Origin: Ramlibacter agri | Lineage (GTDB): Bacteria; Pseudomonadota; Gammaproteobacteria; Burkholderiales; Burkholderiaceae_C | Length of the DNA: 64,000 bases | NCBI RefSeq assembly: GCF_012927085.1 | Contig: NZ_JABBFX010000004.1 | Span: 1-64,000 of the forward strand | Direction: 5' to 3' | Program-made: the position numbers and the translations under genes | The notes under the pieces: generated by a model | Databases searched by the model: none | Told to the model about the DNA's origin: nothing | What the model saw: the letters and a program-made list of their open reading frames with translations, nothing else | Shown here: positions 33,290 through 43,500 of the stretch, piece by piece | How the letters are laid out: each line of letters opens with the position of its first letter | Numbering within the stretch: the stretch's first letter is position 1

Positions 33290-34733
33290 ACGCTATCTTC
33301 GCTGGGACCACAGGGGGCCTCGGAGTCGGCAACAGTCGCTGCTTTGGCCTGTGGAGGTCTGGACGATCCTGGCGCCCGATGCGACTCGACGCCTGAACGT
33401 ATTCCAGGAAGCCATCCTCGGGCTGCTGCAAACTGGGATCCGCGATCGCCAGCAGCTGGCGAAGCTGCTGGGGCTGGAGGAGAGCCTCATCACCTTCGTT
33501 CTTGCTCACGAGATCATGCCTGCTGGCTGGGTCGACGGGCAGTTCCGGCTAACGCCCGCCGGAGAGGATCTCCTGTCCGGCGGCATCGATACCCAAGGCG
33601 CGCCGTCGCTGCAGTACGCCTATCGGGATAGCGTGTTCGGACGCTGGCTGCCCCGTGTTAGCCGCGATCTGCCCGACGTCTATCCGCTTGAGATGGGCGC
33701 GCAAAGGTTCCCAGCATTCCGCGACAGCCGGGAGGGCGGCGGAGAGGTTCGACCCTTTTTGCTCCCGCGCCGGCAGGACGTCTCCACGCCCGCCAAGGCG
33801 GACATCCTGAAGGCGTGGCGCGCCGGCTTGCGGGATGCACTGCGGGCTGATGGCGACGAGGAGGGCGTTCCGGAGATCCGCAGCGACGACATCGAGATCC
33901 TCGGGAACGAGCCCACGCTGGCCTACGTGTGGTGCGAGGTCATCCACGTCCCCGGCGACCTTCACCCGTGGCTGGTGACGGATCCCTGGCGCATCACGCC
34001 GGTCGCCAGATGGCTGCGAGAACCGTTGCAGGCGAGCCTGGACTCGATGCCGACGCTGGAGCGCCGCATTTCCGCCGTGCTCCCTGCGGCAGATGCTTCA
34101 GTGCTGTCCGCCGATGCGCTGAGCAGGCAAATTGAGCGAGATGTGGAAATGCGTCTCTCCCGTTGGCCCGCACTGGACGTGCCCGGCCTGTCGGAGTTGA
34201 AGCACCACGTGGGGAGGGTGATGCGACAGAAGGCCAGGACGGAGACGCTGGAGAAGGCCACGCAGGAAGAACTAGCCAGCCTGGTGCAGGAGTGTGGGTC
34301 CCTTCTGGAAGCGCTGGTGCAGTGGATGCTGGAGAACTGGCCGGTCGGTGAAATCGTCTGGCCGCGCGATGGCCAGAACCGAGGTGCCGCGGAAGCCATG
34401 CTCGATGCCGTCCCCCTTCGCGCTCCGCTGCCTGAGCGCAGCAGGGGCATGCTGGCCGGCCAGAACTTTCGGGACGTTCGCCTTGCCGCGAGATCCCGCG
34501 ATCGACCCTTCAAGGCATTGCTGTTCGCCGCGCTGCTTTCGACGCACGCCCACCCAGATCACCCGTTGCGCGAGCTTGACGACGCGCAAGTGCAATGGGA
34601 ACGGCTCCTGGACTTGATCGGTATGCGCAACAAGGGCGCACATGCGAGCGGCAGACGTCTGCAGCGGGGGGACGCTCTCTCTGAAGCTGGCTTCGCGATT
34701 GGCTGGTTCGAGAATTTTTCCAAGTATTTTTGA
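33279..34733 (+). CDS. wHTH protein with C-terminal HEPN-like RNxxxH motif
   Basis: A 484-residue protein that I do not recognise as a named family. Residues about 30-95 look like a winged helix (GLLQTGIRDRQQLAKLLGL, then QFRLTPAGEDLL). The middle region is mixed alpha/beta with WRITPVARWLREPL near 245. The last 100 residues are helical and contain R450-N451-x3-H455 in GMRNKGAHASG, the Rx4-6H signature of HEPN ribonucleases, on a helix following DLIG. The ATG at 33279 overlaps the helicase stop; longer frames start inside the helicase. If the HEPN domain is active, this could be the RNA-cleaving effector of the operon. Confidence 0.7.
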   Translation: MSAERYLRWDHRGPRSRQQSLLWPVEVWTILAPDATRRLNVFQEAILGLLQTGIRDRQQLAKLLGLEESLITFVLAHEIMPAGWVDGQFRLTPAGEDLLSGGIDTQGAPSLQYAYRDSVFGRWLPRVSRDLPDVYPLEMGAQRFPAFRDSREGGGEVRPFLLPRRQDVSTPAKADILKAWRAGLRDALRADGDEEGVPEIRSDDIEILGNEPTLAYVWCEVIHVPGDLHPWLVTDPWRITPVARWLREPLQASLDSMPTLERRISAVLPAADASVLSADALSRQIERDVEMRLSRWPALDVPGLSELKHHVGRVMRQKARTETLEKATQEELASLVQECGSLLEALVQWMLENWPVGEIVWPRDGQNRGAAEAMLDAVPLRAPLPERSRGMLAGQNFRDVRLAARSRDRPFKALLFAALLSTHAHPDHPLRELDDAQVQWERLLDLIGMRNKGAHASGRRLQRGDALSEAGFAIGWFENFSKYF

Positions 34734-34748
34734 AGAGGTCCAAAGAAA

Positions 34749-37145
34749 ATGGGCAAGAAGGCCAAGAACAATCAAGTGGGACGTCCCGCGATCCCGCAAC
34801 CCGTCACCACGGCGTCGCCCGCACCTTCGGCGCTCGTGCGGCTGATGGCTTCGGTCTCGCAAATTGCGCCCCTGGTCGGGGAGTCCGTTCCGGGGTGGTC
34901 GGAAGACACGGTCAAGGGATTCGTCACCAAGCTGCCGGAGGGCGATCGGAGCCCGTTCCTGACGTTTGTCGACGACTTCGCGCGCTTGGGCGCCAGAGCA
35001 CGGGAGGTCCATGACGAGGTCAAGGCAAAGGAGACATCCCTGGAGGATGGGCGCGCAGCACTACAGGCAGACCGTGAGGGACTGGTGGTCGAAAGGGCGT
35101 CGATGGACGAGGCGCGCTCCCGGTTCGATGCCGATGCCTTGAAGCTGGCAACTGAACGCGATGAGGTCTCCAGGCTTCGCAATGAGCTCGTCGGGGCCAA
35201 GCAGGAACTCGCTCTGAGGGAGGCTGAAGTGCGGGGTGGCCTCGTGCTCGAGCGCGAGGCGTCGCTAAAGGTCCTGCAGGAGCAGATCCTCGCCCTCGAA
35301 CGGCAGCGAGATCAACTTCCGTCCGAAGTTTCCCGGCGCCGGCAGGAACTCCTGGAGGAAGCCCGGCGTGAGGCAGCCCACGTGCTGGAAGCGGCACAGG
35401 AGCAGGCTGCTTCCCTCGAGCAGAAGGAAACTGAACTGGCGCTACAGGACGTCGGCCTTAAAAGGCGCGAGAACAAGATCCGAGTCGAAGAGGAGGTCCT
35501 TCGCACCCGTCAGAGAAACCTCCAGGAAGACGCCCGACAGCATGCCAAGGACCTCCTAGAGGAGAAGGAGACGGAGATCGCCCGGCACGTGCGGGAGATC
35601 GAGCGGCTGCGCAAGGTGGTAAGCGGGCAGCAGTCCGAACTCGATGAACTTGACGCACTTCGGCAGGTGACCGGGGACGATCCTGAGAAACTTCTACATG
35701 ACGTGGAGTCACTGCGTGCGCACAACAAGGAACTGGATCGCAAACTGCAGGAGATGCGCTCCAGCCAGTCCGAGGGTGACGCCAAGGAACTCCGGGAACA
35801 GCGCGATGCGTTGCAGCGAAGTCTTGATGCGGCGAAGGGCGAGCTGTTTGGCCTGCGACAGCAGGAGGAACAGTGGAAGCTCAGCGTGATGGAAAGGGAG
35901 AACGCCGAGACGATGCGCGTGGTGCTCGAAAAACACAAGGCGCTGCTGGGTAGCGCGGTGCAGGAGCTTCGAGCGCAGGTGGATGACCTCATAGACCAGG
36001 GCAAGGAGGCAACCGCCTTCCCCGAGCTCACGCGCATGGACAAGGAGCTCGCGCTGCGGATTCCCACGGTACCTGCGCCGGCCCTGTCGGCCTTGGTTGG
36101 CGACCTGCAGGCCCGCATCGCGCACGCAGAGGAGGGGAAACAGTTGCATTTTTCCAAGGAGGTCCTGCAGCTGTTCGTGGGCGGCCTGGCGATGAGCCGA
36201 CTGCACATTTTCCAGGGCATCAGCGGGACCGGCAAGACCAGCTTGGCAACGGCGTTCTGCGCAGCCATCGGCGCCACTTGCACGGTGGTACCCGTTCAGG
36301 CGGGATGGCGCGACCGGGCCGATCTGATCGGGCACTACAACGCCTTCGAGAAGCGGTACTACGAAAAGGACACGTTGCAGGCGCTGTACCGCGCGCAGAC
36401 CGAAGCACAGGGCGACATGCTGCACGTCGTCCTTCTGGACGAGATGAATCTGTCGCGGCCCGAGCAATACTTCGCGGAGTTCCTGTCGGCGATGGAGGTC
36501 TCACAGGCCAAGCGGCTCATCACGCTCATGGAGTCGCGCCCTGCGAGCGGTGCGCCCGCGCTGCTGGTGGATGGACGCCAAATCCGCTTGCCCGCTAACC
36601 TGTGGTTCATCGGCACGGCTAATCATGACGAAACCACCAACGCGTTCGCGGACAAAACCCATGACCGTGCCTTCGTGCTTGAACTACCCAAGCATGGCCC
36701 GTCCGCTGAAAGGATCGCACGACCGTCTGACCGTGTGACCTGGTCATTCGACAGCCTGATGCACCTGTTCGATGAAGCCCGCAGGAAGCATGCGACGCAC
36801 GTGAAAAAACTGCTCTCCGCGCTCGATTCCTGCCGCCTCACGAAGATCCTGAACGATAGCTTCGGTCTGGGCTGGGGCAACCGCTTGGAGCAACAGATGG
36901 TCCGCTTCATGCCTGTGGTGCTGGAGTGCGGGGGCACCGAGGCTCTGGCCCTCGACCATATGCTGGCGACCCGCATGTTCCGCGACGGAAAGGTCACCGG
37001 CCGGCACGACAAGCGCGCCGACGACCTGCGCGTTGTGGAAGACGCGCTGAACGCGTTCTGGAGAGATGCCAAGCTCGGGGATACGCCGACGTCCTGCCTC
37101 ACGGCGATCGAAGCCGACATCCAGCGGTTGGAGCGCGGCGGATGA
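34749..37145 (+). CDS. McrB-like AAA+ GTPase/ATPase with long coiled coil
   Basis: A 798-residue protein. Residues about 85-420 form a nearly continuous coiled coil rich in E, R, L and Q. The AAA+ domain follows: Walker A GISGTGKTS near 490, a McrB-type Walker B VVLLDEMNLSRPEQYF near 560, sensor 1 WFIGTANHDETT near 620. McrB proteins form hexamers that drive an McrC nuclease; here the coiled coil replaces the usual N-terminal DNA-binding domain and could span, sense or assemble on DNA. The ATG follows GAAGAGG, 15 bases after the HEPN-like gene. It ends in an ATGA overlap with the DUF2357 gene, the expected McrC-side partner. Confidence 0.87.
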   Translation: MGKKAKNNQVGRPAIPQPVTTASPAPSALVRLMASVSQIAPLVGESVPGWSEDTVKGFVTKLPEGDRSPFLTFVDDFARLGARAREVHDEVKAKETSLEDGRAALQADREGLVVERASMDEARSRFDADALKLATERDEVSRLRNELVGAKQELALREAEVRGGLVLEREASLKVLQEQILALERQRDQLPSEVSRRRQELLEEARREAAHVLEAAQEQAASLEQKETELALQDVGLKRRENKIRVEEEVLRTRQRNLQEDARQHAKDLLEEKETEIARHVREIERLRKVVSGQQSELDELDALRQVTGDDPEKLLHDVESLRAHNKELDRKLQEMRSSQSEGDAKELREQRDALQRSLDAAKGELFGLRQQEEQWKLSVMERENAETMRVVLEKHKALLGSAVQELRAQVDDLIDQGKEATAFPELTRMDKELALRIPTVPAPALSALVGDLQARIAHAEEGKQLHFSKEVLQLFVGGLAMSRLHIFQGISGTGKTSLATAFCAAIGATCTVVPVQAGWRDRADLIGHYNAFEKRYYEKDTLQALYRAQTEAQGDMLHVVLLDEMNLSRPEQYFAEFLSAMEVSQAKRLITLMESRPASGAPALLVDGRQIRLPANLWFIGTANHDETTNAFADKTHDRAFVLELPKHGPSAERIARPSDRVTWSFDSLMHLFDEARRKHATHVKKLLSALDSCRLTKILNDSFGLGWGNRLEQQMVRFMPVVLECGGTEALALDHMLATRMFRDGKVTGRHDKRADDLRVVEDALNAFWRDAKLGDTPTSCLTAIEADIQRLERGG

Positions 37146-38995
37146 AGGTCTGGGATCGCCATGCGGGTCAGGAGGTTGAGCTGCCGGCGACGGTGGAGCC
37201 CGGACGATTCCAGTTGCTGGCGCCGTGCGTTCTCAATGGGCACGCGTCCCTCGACAAGGGCGACATCCTCTGGGGGGATGGCAATGTGCGCTGCGTCCTA
37301 TCCACCGACGGCGCAGACCGAAACTTCGCACTTCCGGTGGCGGGGTCCGCGGGAGATTCGCCCAACCCGCTGATCGACGAAGCTGTCGGTGCGGTGACAG
37401 ATGGGATCCTGGACGGCGAGCTGCCATCGCCCATCATGCCCGCGCAACTCGAGAAGCACGTGGACCTGCTGGACATCGAGAGGCTTCTTTCCGAACTCCT
37501 CGATGCCGGGCATCTGCAGGCGATCTCGCAGCGGCCAAGACTCGACATGCGCTATGACGCGGAGGTGCTGCCGGTCTCCCGCGCCAGAAGGCTGGCGCAG
37601 GACGCGCTGACAACGCTGGCGTCCAACTCGAGAGACTGGAGCCGCCGCCGCATCACGGGGATCGTGCCTGCGCGACTGAAGGCCTTGGTCAGCGAGGACG
37701 AGCACGCCATCTACGAGAACGTGGTTTTCGCGCGGCTGATCGACCGTGTCTTGGCGCACCTCCGTGCCCGAATCCACGAGGTGCTGCAACTGCTGGAAAA
37801 GCACGAGCTAGCAAAGCAGCTCTCGGATGCGCAGCATCTGGATCACCGGCTGCGCCAGGAGATCTGCGCGCTGTGGGGCCAGTCCTTTGCCGACAACCCG
37901 GAAGCAGGTGCGCGAGCGAAGGAAACCCATGAAGTGCTGACGAGCCTGTACGGCAAGGTTAGGCAGCTGGAGCATCGTGGGCTGTATCCGCATGTCCCTC
38001 GCAACATGAATGTTCCCATTGCCCTACGGAACACGAACATCCTCCAGCACGATCCTCACTACCGGCACCTGCGTCCACTCTGGTTGCTGGTGAACTCCGG
38101 CGCCGCCAGGGAAGTGCAGACACCGCAGCAGAAGTTCGAGACGGCCAAGGCGCGGGGTGCAAGGTACGCGGCATTCATCGAGCTGTTGGTGCGGAAGGCG
38201 TTGGATGCCAGCGCCCTGCTTGCCTGGGACGACGTGGGCCGGTCGGCGGCCTTCGGCCCCTGGGAACTGCGGCTGCGATTGGAGCAGGGCGCTTGCAGCC
38301 TGGAGCTTCTCGACGATCAGGGTGCTCGTGCTGACCGGTTGACGATGGTGGCTGGCTGGCGGGGTCGGTTACCTTGGCAGCAGCAGCGCGAAGACTACTA
38401 CGTGTTCTTTTGCCACGATAGCGAGTCAATGGATGACGAGCTTGGCGAAAACAGCGTTCTCCATCCATTGCAGTTCTACGCGGTGGAGAGGGTGCGGCTA
38501 GCCATCGAGAAATGGCTGCTCAAGCAGGTGCTGAGGTGCTATCCCTTCGCGGTTGCGCCAATTCCGGGAGACCTTCAGGGCGCCATCATTGCCGCGGCGG
38601 AGGCGAAGGTGCAGAAGGCGGGTCATGGGGTCAAGCTTGTGGGACTGCTAACGCCCAGGATTGAGGCCGATGTGGAGGGCATCGTGCAACGAAGTTCCGC
38701 CAACGGACCTACCAAGAGCGGGCTCCTTTCGTCACTCAAGCTGGTGCGCATCATTGGGTTGTGCCGCGTTTGCGGGCACCGTCTCCACCCTTCGTCATTT
38801 CACGGCTCGGATAGTGGCTTCAAGGCCCACTGCGGGCAGTGCGGCGCGACCTGGACGCTGGCGGTGGTCGATGGTAGGGCTCGGGTTGAGTACCGAATCG
38901 GGAAGGTGGAACGTCCGTTCTCTGAGGTGGGGTGCAGAGAAATGACGCTGGCTTGGTTGGTCCGAGGGGCGCGCATTGACGCCCCCTCCGGCTAG
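37142..38995 (+). CDS. DUF2357 / McrC-like nuclease-partner protein with zinc ribbon
   Basis: A 617-residue protein translated with the McrB-like gene (ATGA overlap). The first 130 residues are beta-rich. The central helical part (ENVVFARLIDRVLAHL near 200) is typical of DUF2357, the domain that precedes a PD-(D/E)XK nuclease in McrC-like proteins. Residues about 340-480 hold the expected nuclease-fold region (AAFIELLVRKAL, ELRLRLEQGACSLEL), but I cannot fix the catalytic residues with certainty. CRVCGHRL and CGQCGATW near 540-570 form a C-terminal zinc ribbon. It is probably the DNA-cleaving or DNA-binding output of the operon and its last gene. Confidence 0.78.
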   Translation: MKVWDRHAGQEVELPATVEPGRFQLLAPCVLNGHASLDKGDILWGDGNVRCVLSTDGADRNFALPVAGSAGDSPNPLIDEAVGAVTDGILDGELPSPIMPAQLEKHVDLLDIERLLSELLDAGHLQAISQRPRLDMRYDAEVLPVSRARRLAQDALTTLASNSRDWSRRRITGIVPARLKALVSEDEHAIYENVVFARLIDRVLAHLRARIHEVLQLLEKHELAKQLSDAQHLDHRLRQEICALWGQSFADNPEAGARAKETHEVLTSLYGKVRQLEHRGLYPHVPRNMNVPIALRNTNILQHDPHYRHLRPLWLLVNSGAAREVQTPQQKFETAKARGARYAAFIELLVRKALDASALLAWDDVGRSAAFGPWELRLRLEQGACSLELLDDQGARADRLTMVAGWRGRLPWQQQREDYYVFFCHDSESMDDELGENSVLHPLQFYAVERVRLAIEKWLLKQVLRCYPFAVAPIPGDLQGAIIAAAEAKVQKAGHGVKLVGLLTPRIEADVEGIVQRSSANGPTKSGLLSSLKLVRIIGLCRVCGHRLHPSSFHGSDSGFKAHCGQCGATWTLAVVDGRARVEYRIGKVERPFSEVGCREMTLAWLVRGARIDAPSG

Positions 38996-39082
38996 ACGAC
39001 GGCACTCCATGCGTGGGCGACGCCCAAGCGCATTTGGCGCGAACCGGCCGCGCCCTGTGTCCCCATCATTGTCGGGCCTAAG

Positions 39083-39700
39083 CTATTCGGGATTTTTTGG
39101 GGGGGACGGGGCCTTGGACTGACGCCTTTGCCGTCGCGTCATCATGGCGAACTGCTCACGCATCAGCGCATTCTCCGCTGCAAGCTTGATATTCGTCCTC
39201 GCATGTTGAGCACACTCGGCACGGGCGTTCTCAAGGTCCGAAATGAGCTGTTCGGTTTCGCGGTTGGCGCTTGCCGCCTCAAGGCGAGCCAGCAACCCAG
39301 CGCAGCGCATCCGTTCTGCCTCCAGGGCTGCATGAAGGCGCTGCACGTCGGCTTCCATTGCGCGAATCTGCTCGAGCGCCCGTTCAACGACGAGATCGCG
39401 CGCTTCGAGTTCAACACGGAACTCATTCCGGGCCGCAGCAATCCTGGGCTCCAGCTTGCACATAGCCTCGGACCAGATGGCGCTTGCGAGCGCTCGCGCA
39501 CGCACCTCCAGGCCTTCCGGCATCGGCTCGATGCCGGGCTTTCCCTTCAGTCGCCACGCTTCGAGAAGGGGCCCAACAGTGCTCTTGCTGCCGCCACCGA
39601 TCTTGGCGATGACGGCGTCGATGGTCAATGCCTGGCCGCTACCGTGCAGTTCGTCGGCTGCGTCAAAAACACTTTTCGGTGTGGCGATTGCGGAGGTCAT
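39083..39700 (-). CDS. KfrA-like DNA-binding coiled-coil protein
   Basis: A 205-residue protein with the KfrA N-terminal DNA-binding pattern (VFDAADELHGSGQALTIDAVIAKIGGGSKSTVGPLLEAW, about 9-48 taken as a whole) followed by a long coiled coil (about 65-190). KfrA proteins are plasmid-encoded regulators and partition accessories, common on broad-host-range plasmids and integrative elements. The ATG at 39700 matches the usual family start; the frame continues upstream to 39847. The tail is lysine and proline rich. Together with the adjacent HTH protein it probably governs element maintenance rather than defence. Confidence 0.8.
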   Translation of the reverse strand: MTSAIATPKSVFDAADELHGSGQALTIDAVIAKIGGGSKSTVGPLLEAWRLKGKPGIEPMPEGLEVRARALASAIWSEAMCKLEPRIAAARNEFRVELEARDLVVERALEQIRAMEADVQRLHAALEAERMRCAGLLARLEAASANRETEQLISDLENARAECAQHARTNIKLAAENALMREQFAMMTRRQRRQSKAPSPPKNPE

Positions 39701-39743
39701 AGAGACTGGTCCAGGATATGAGGGGTAGTTGGCGGGCCGCACT

Positions 39744-40091
39744 TCACTGGCACTTGTGGACGCGACGCGTCCTGGCCCGCAGTTCTTCGCGAGCAATCCA
39801 ATCAATGAGGTCGCGTCTGACATGGACGCCGCCCTGACCTCCGGCAAGGTGCAGCGGCTGCGGATACTGGTCGCGTTTGTGCTTGTTACCGCGCCGATTG
39901 ATCAGCGTCTTTTGACTGATGCCCAAGACCTGCGCAAGCCACTTGTCCGGCACGTACGGTCCCGGCGGCACCTCCTGCTCAAGGCGAGAGACGATCTGCG
40001 CAAGGAGATCCTTGCTTCCCAAGTCCGGCGGGCTGGCCGGAGCGAGGGCAGAAGGTTCCGTAGCGAGTTGGCTGGCGATTTGGTCAAACAT
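39744..40091 (-). CDS. Small HTH protein, AlpA/excisionase-like
   Basis: A 115-residue protein. The segment VPDKWLAQVLGISQKTLINRRG (about residues 46-67) is a helix-turn-helix of the MerR/AlpA type, followed by a wing-like HVRRDLIDWIA. Proteins of this kind act as excisionases or as regulators of integrase genes on tRNA-borne islands. It is encoded just upstream of the KfrA-like gene on the same strand. The start at 40091 has only a weak ribosome site. It is far from the integrase gene, so a direct excisionase role is a guess. Confidence 0.62.
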   Translation of the reverse strand: MFDQIASQLATEPSALAPASPPDLGSKDLLAQIVSRLEQEVPPGPYVPDKWLAQVLGISQKTLINRRGNKHKRDQYPQPLHLAGGQGGVHVRRDLIDWIAREELRARTRRVHKCQ

Positions 40092-40256
40092 CTGGTGCGC
40101 TCTTCAGCACGAACACAACGTGACTATGCAGATGAAACTCACGCTGTGCCGGATGGGTGGCATCGTAAGGAGCGAAAAGTTCTGGCGACCCATTTCGTCC
40201 TGCGTTGCGCTCCACACCCTTTAAGAATCACCTCTCTTTTGTGCTAGGAAGGTTTG

Positions 40257-40535
40257 GTGTCCAAGCCGCCGTCGATGCGAGGCAGTCCATTGCGTTGTTT
40301 CGACGACAGGTTGATGGTGAATTCAGAGGTCAGGCGCGTTGGCCAAGGCCGAATCAACGCGGCCCTCGTCAGAGCAAAGATCGCCGACCAGTGCACGACT
40401 CAGCCAGCAGCGCAGGTCTTCAAGTGGTCGACCTCCTCGCGTCGGAGGTTCGTCGCGTTTTACGTGGAAACTTCGACCGGCCGGATGCGATACAGGCAGG
40501 CGCGATTGGATGCCTATTGCAGCGTCAGCTACTAA
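40257..40535 (+). CDS. Hypothetical protein, 92 residues
   Basis: A short frame with strong third-position GC bias, the best argument that it is real. AGGAAGG lies just ahead of the GTG at 40257 (a TTG three bases earlier is also open). The product is basic (DRLMVNSEVRRVGQGRINAA near 20, SSRRRFVAFYVETSTGRMRY near 60) with no recognised motif. It converges on the minus-strand helicase gene and overlaps its end by 11 bases. About 165 bp upstream toward the HTH gene hold no other gene. Confidence 0.4.
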   Translation: MSKPPSMRGSPLRCFDDRLMVNSEVRRVGQGRINAALVRAKIADQCTTQPAAQVFKWSTSSRRRFVAFYVETSTGRMRYRQARLDAYCSVSY

Positions 40536-43500
40536 GCGGCGGCGGCCGCAGGTTGATTGCTGCGGTCGCTGCCAAGTCAGGCGTCACGTTGTCGTCGGCC
40601 TCGAGTTCTTCCAGGAGAGGGCCCGGATTCGTTGCCCCTAAAACCATTCTGTAGAGCGCACGAGCCCTTTCCAGCATTGCGCCTTGCTGGTGCTCCCTGC
40701 TGCCTGCCGGTGCGAAATTGCATTGAACTGTGGTCGCCTGATCCACGCACCACCAAGGCGTCATCTGGGTGTGCGAATCTTCGAGGCTCGTGGCCCATCT
40801 GGCCACGGCTTTCCATGGACTTTCGCCTTTCTCGCGTTGATCCAGCGTTGCCTGCTGTGCCAGCGCCAAGCGTATCGACAGGCCGGAAAAGCGGGCTACA
40901 CGCCCCTCCCGCTGCTCAAGTTCAACTGGCCCTCGTGCGGGGTCCCAGTGGCACACCGATCTGCACCAGGTATGGAAATCCAGGCCCTCCTGCCCCACAC
41001 TGGTGGTGGAGACCACGTGCGGCCAAAAGGGGCTGTTGAATGCATGGCGAACCTGGTCGGGACGCGCGGGACGCTCTCCCGGCAAGCTGTCGGCATCCGA
41101 CTTTGCCGGGTGCAACGGCATGGCGACATGGCATCTCAGATCAATCCGCAGGGTGCCTTTTCCCCGCTCGCGAAGGCGTGACCGGCCACCGGAGACATTG
41201 AGCGCATCCGTGAGCTCCTCGATGCCTTCATCCCAGCTTTTGCCGGAATTGGACATGGTCCAGAAGTGCTCATCCAACACGGATTCCAGATTGCCAGCGA
41301 CCACCGCTGCACGAAGATCGGACGGATAGTCCTTGGGCCTTTTGCTGCCTTCGGTGGCTGCGCCGCTTCCGTTGCCGGCCAGTGATGATGCAAACCACGG
41401 TTTGTCGAAATACCGGCGAAACCCGTTGACCAGCAGCATCTGGATCGTCTCGCGCTGATCGCGCGCTCCGGGCCAATGCCGCCTCAACGCCCGCTCAACC
41501 ACAACCCCAGGCAGATCCAGCGCGAGGTCGACTAACAGGTCGAATTCGGATTGCGACAGTGCAGTGAAGTCCGATTTGGCCTTGTTCTCCCAGTCCCGCA
41601 CCGCCGACAGGGCGGCCGCCTTCGATACCGACCCGCCCGCCGCGAGCGCTTTCACCCAAGCATCGCGTGCCGCAGGCCAAGTCTGTTGCCGCTTCTCCAG
41701 TGCGATGAGAAGCACATGAGGTTTCATGAGCGGCCGCTTGACCTTGTTCACCACCTCGGCATTGATCCGGGCGCGCAGTTGGCGGCAGAGGGCATTTTTT
41801 GCGGCCGAAACCGTGCGGGGAAATCCGCTGGCCAGAGGGTCTAGTGAGGCGAGAAAGGAGCTTGCGAAAAACAGCGTGAAGAGCGCGGGTGCGTCCGCCT
41901 TAACCTTGAAGTGCGAAGCCTTGCCAACCGACTCATATGTTTTGCCCGTGGGCCGAGAGCCGAGCATGCGCGTTTCGACTTCGTAACTGACCAGGCCGGA
42001 TACCGCGCCGGGTGTGGCAGCAAAGCGGCTGAATACCAGCAGCTTCCCATCCAGCTTCGATGTATTCGCGGCCGCCCAGGGACCTCGGCTGCGCCACCAT
42101 TCAAGCGAGGGTCTGATCCATGGGAGGGCCAGGGTCTTTGGCGGCAATGCATCGAGCATGCCTCGCAGCTTCGGATGCGGCCAGTTGCGCGGAATCACGC
42201 CTTCATCGACCTGTTTGCGTTTGATGATGGGCTGGGTTCCTTTGAAGCTGGTGTTGTTCCAGCATTTGTATTTGGAGCCCAGCGTCTGGATAGGCGCGGG
42301 CACGGATGCCCATAGTGGCACTGCCCAGGACTGGACGCCGTTGTCCATGGAGGTGGCCAGCTCGCCGAACGCTTTCAGATCAGCAGGCAGGAGAGCCGGT
42401 GCTTCGATCTGCAGATCGTGGCGCTGTTGGGGCGGTCTTTCCGTGCGGCACATCACCTTTAAGAGCATGCGCCTTAGTTCGTCGCGCGCCTGCGCTAGCT
42501 CTGCCGATCGATAGGCACTCTTTCTGAGTTCCGCTTCCATCAGGCTGAACTGCTCACGGATCTTTCTGCGGTGGCTGGCGCCCTGGTTGTGGTGCTCGAA
42601 AAGGAAGTCGACGATCCTGAAAAAATCGCTGTCGCCGTCTTCGTGTCGATGCCGTGCCCCCACGCCTGCTGTCAGCGCCTCATACGGTGTGGCGGAAAGC
42701 ATCAGCAGCTTCACGGACTCGTCACGCGCCAGGACCACATCGATGATCCGCCGTTGAGACCCGTGCATTCGAAGGTCTTTGGAGAGGTCGCCATCGCCGC
42801 GCGCCATCAGTTCGCGGAACCGCTGGAACTCGTCAAAGATGACAAGGTCGGGCTTGAGCGCACGTAGCACCGCTGCTGCCATGACGTTGCGAACAATGGA
42901 GGCCATCACGACAGGCCGCTCCTGGCGCAGGCTTTCCAGCACCTCCCAAAGCCGCCCCCGCGACACCTTGAGCGCCATCATGAGTTCAAGGCGAAACGCC
43001 TTGAGAAAGCGCTTGGTGTCAACGTCTGATTCGGCCACCTTCGCGGCCAAATCCGCCCGGTATCGCCGGACCATGTCGCCGAATCCGCCAACGCCCATCG
43101 ACAGATGATTCTGCACTCGCTGCAATGGTTTGCCGACCACATTGTGCAGGAATGCGCATGCCAACGCCCTCTCCAGCGCGTGGCCGCGCTGCAGGCCGCG
43201 GCGGCCTCCGGAGTACATGGTCATCGGTGTCAGCGTGAAGAGGCGGACTTCGCGATGCGAGGGAAGCTCGCTCAGCGGCAGCAGGCTCGGCCGGTCGGCC
43301 TTGGCGCGCGCCTTGGCAATCTCTTTGTCGTTGTCCAGAAAGGAGAGGAGCGAATCGGCATTCTGGGACGCAATAGGTTGGCTGCTGCACACATAAAACA
43401 CGGTGAGTCGGCCGCGCTTGAGATCGGCCAGATTCTGGATGACGCCGCGCGCCACCATGGTCTTGCCCAGTCCCGCCTCATCGGCGACCAAGAACCTGCG

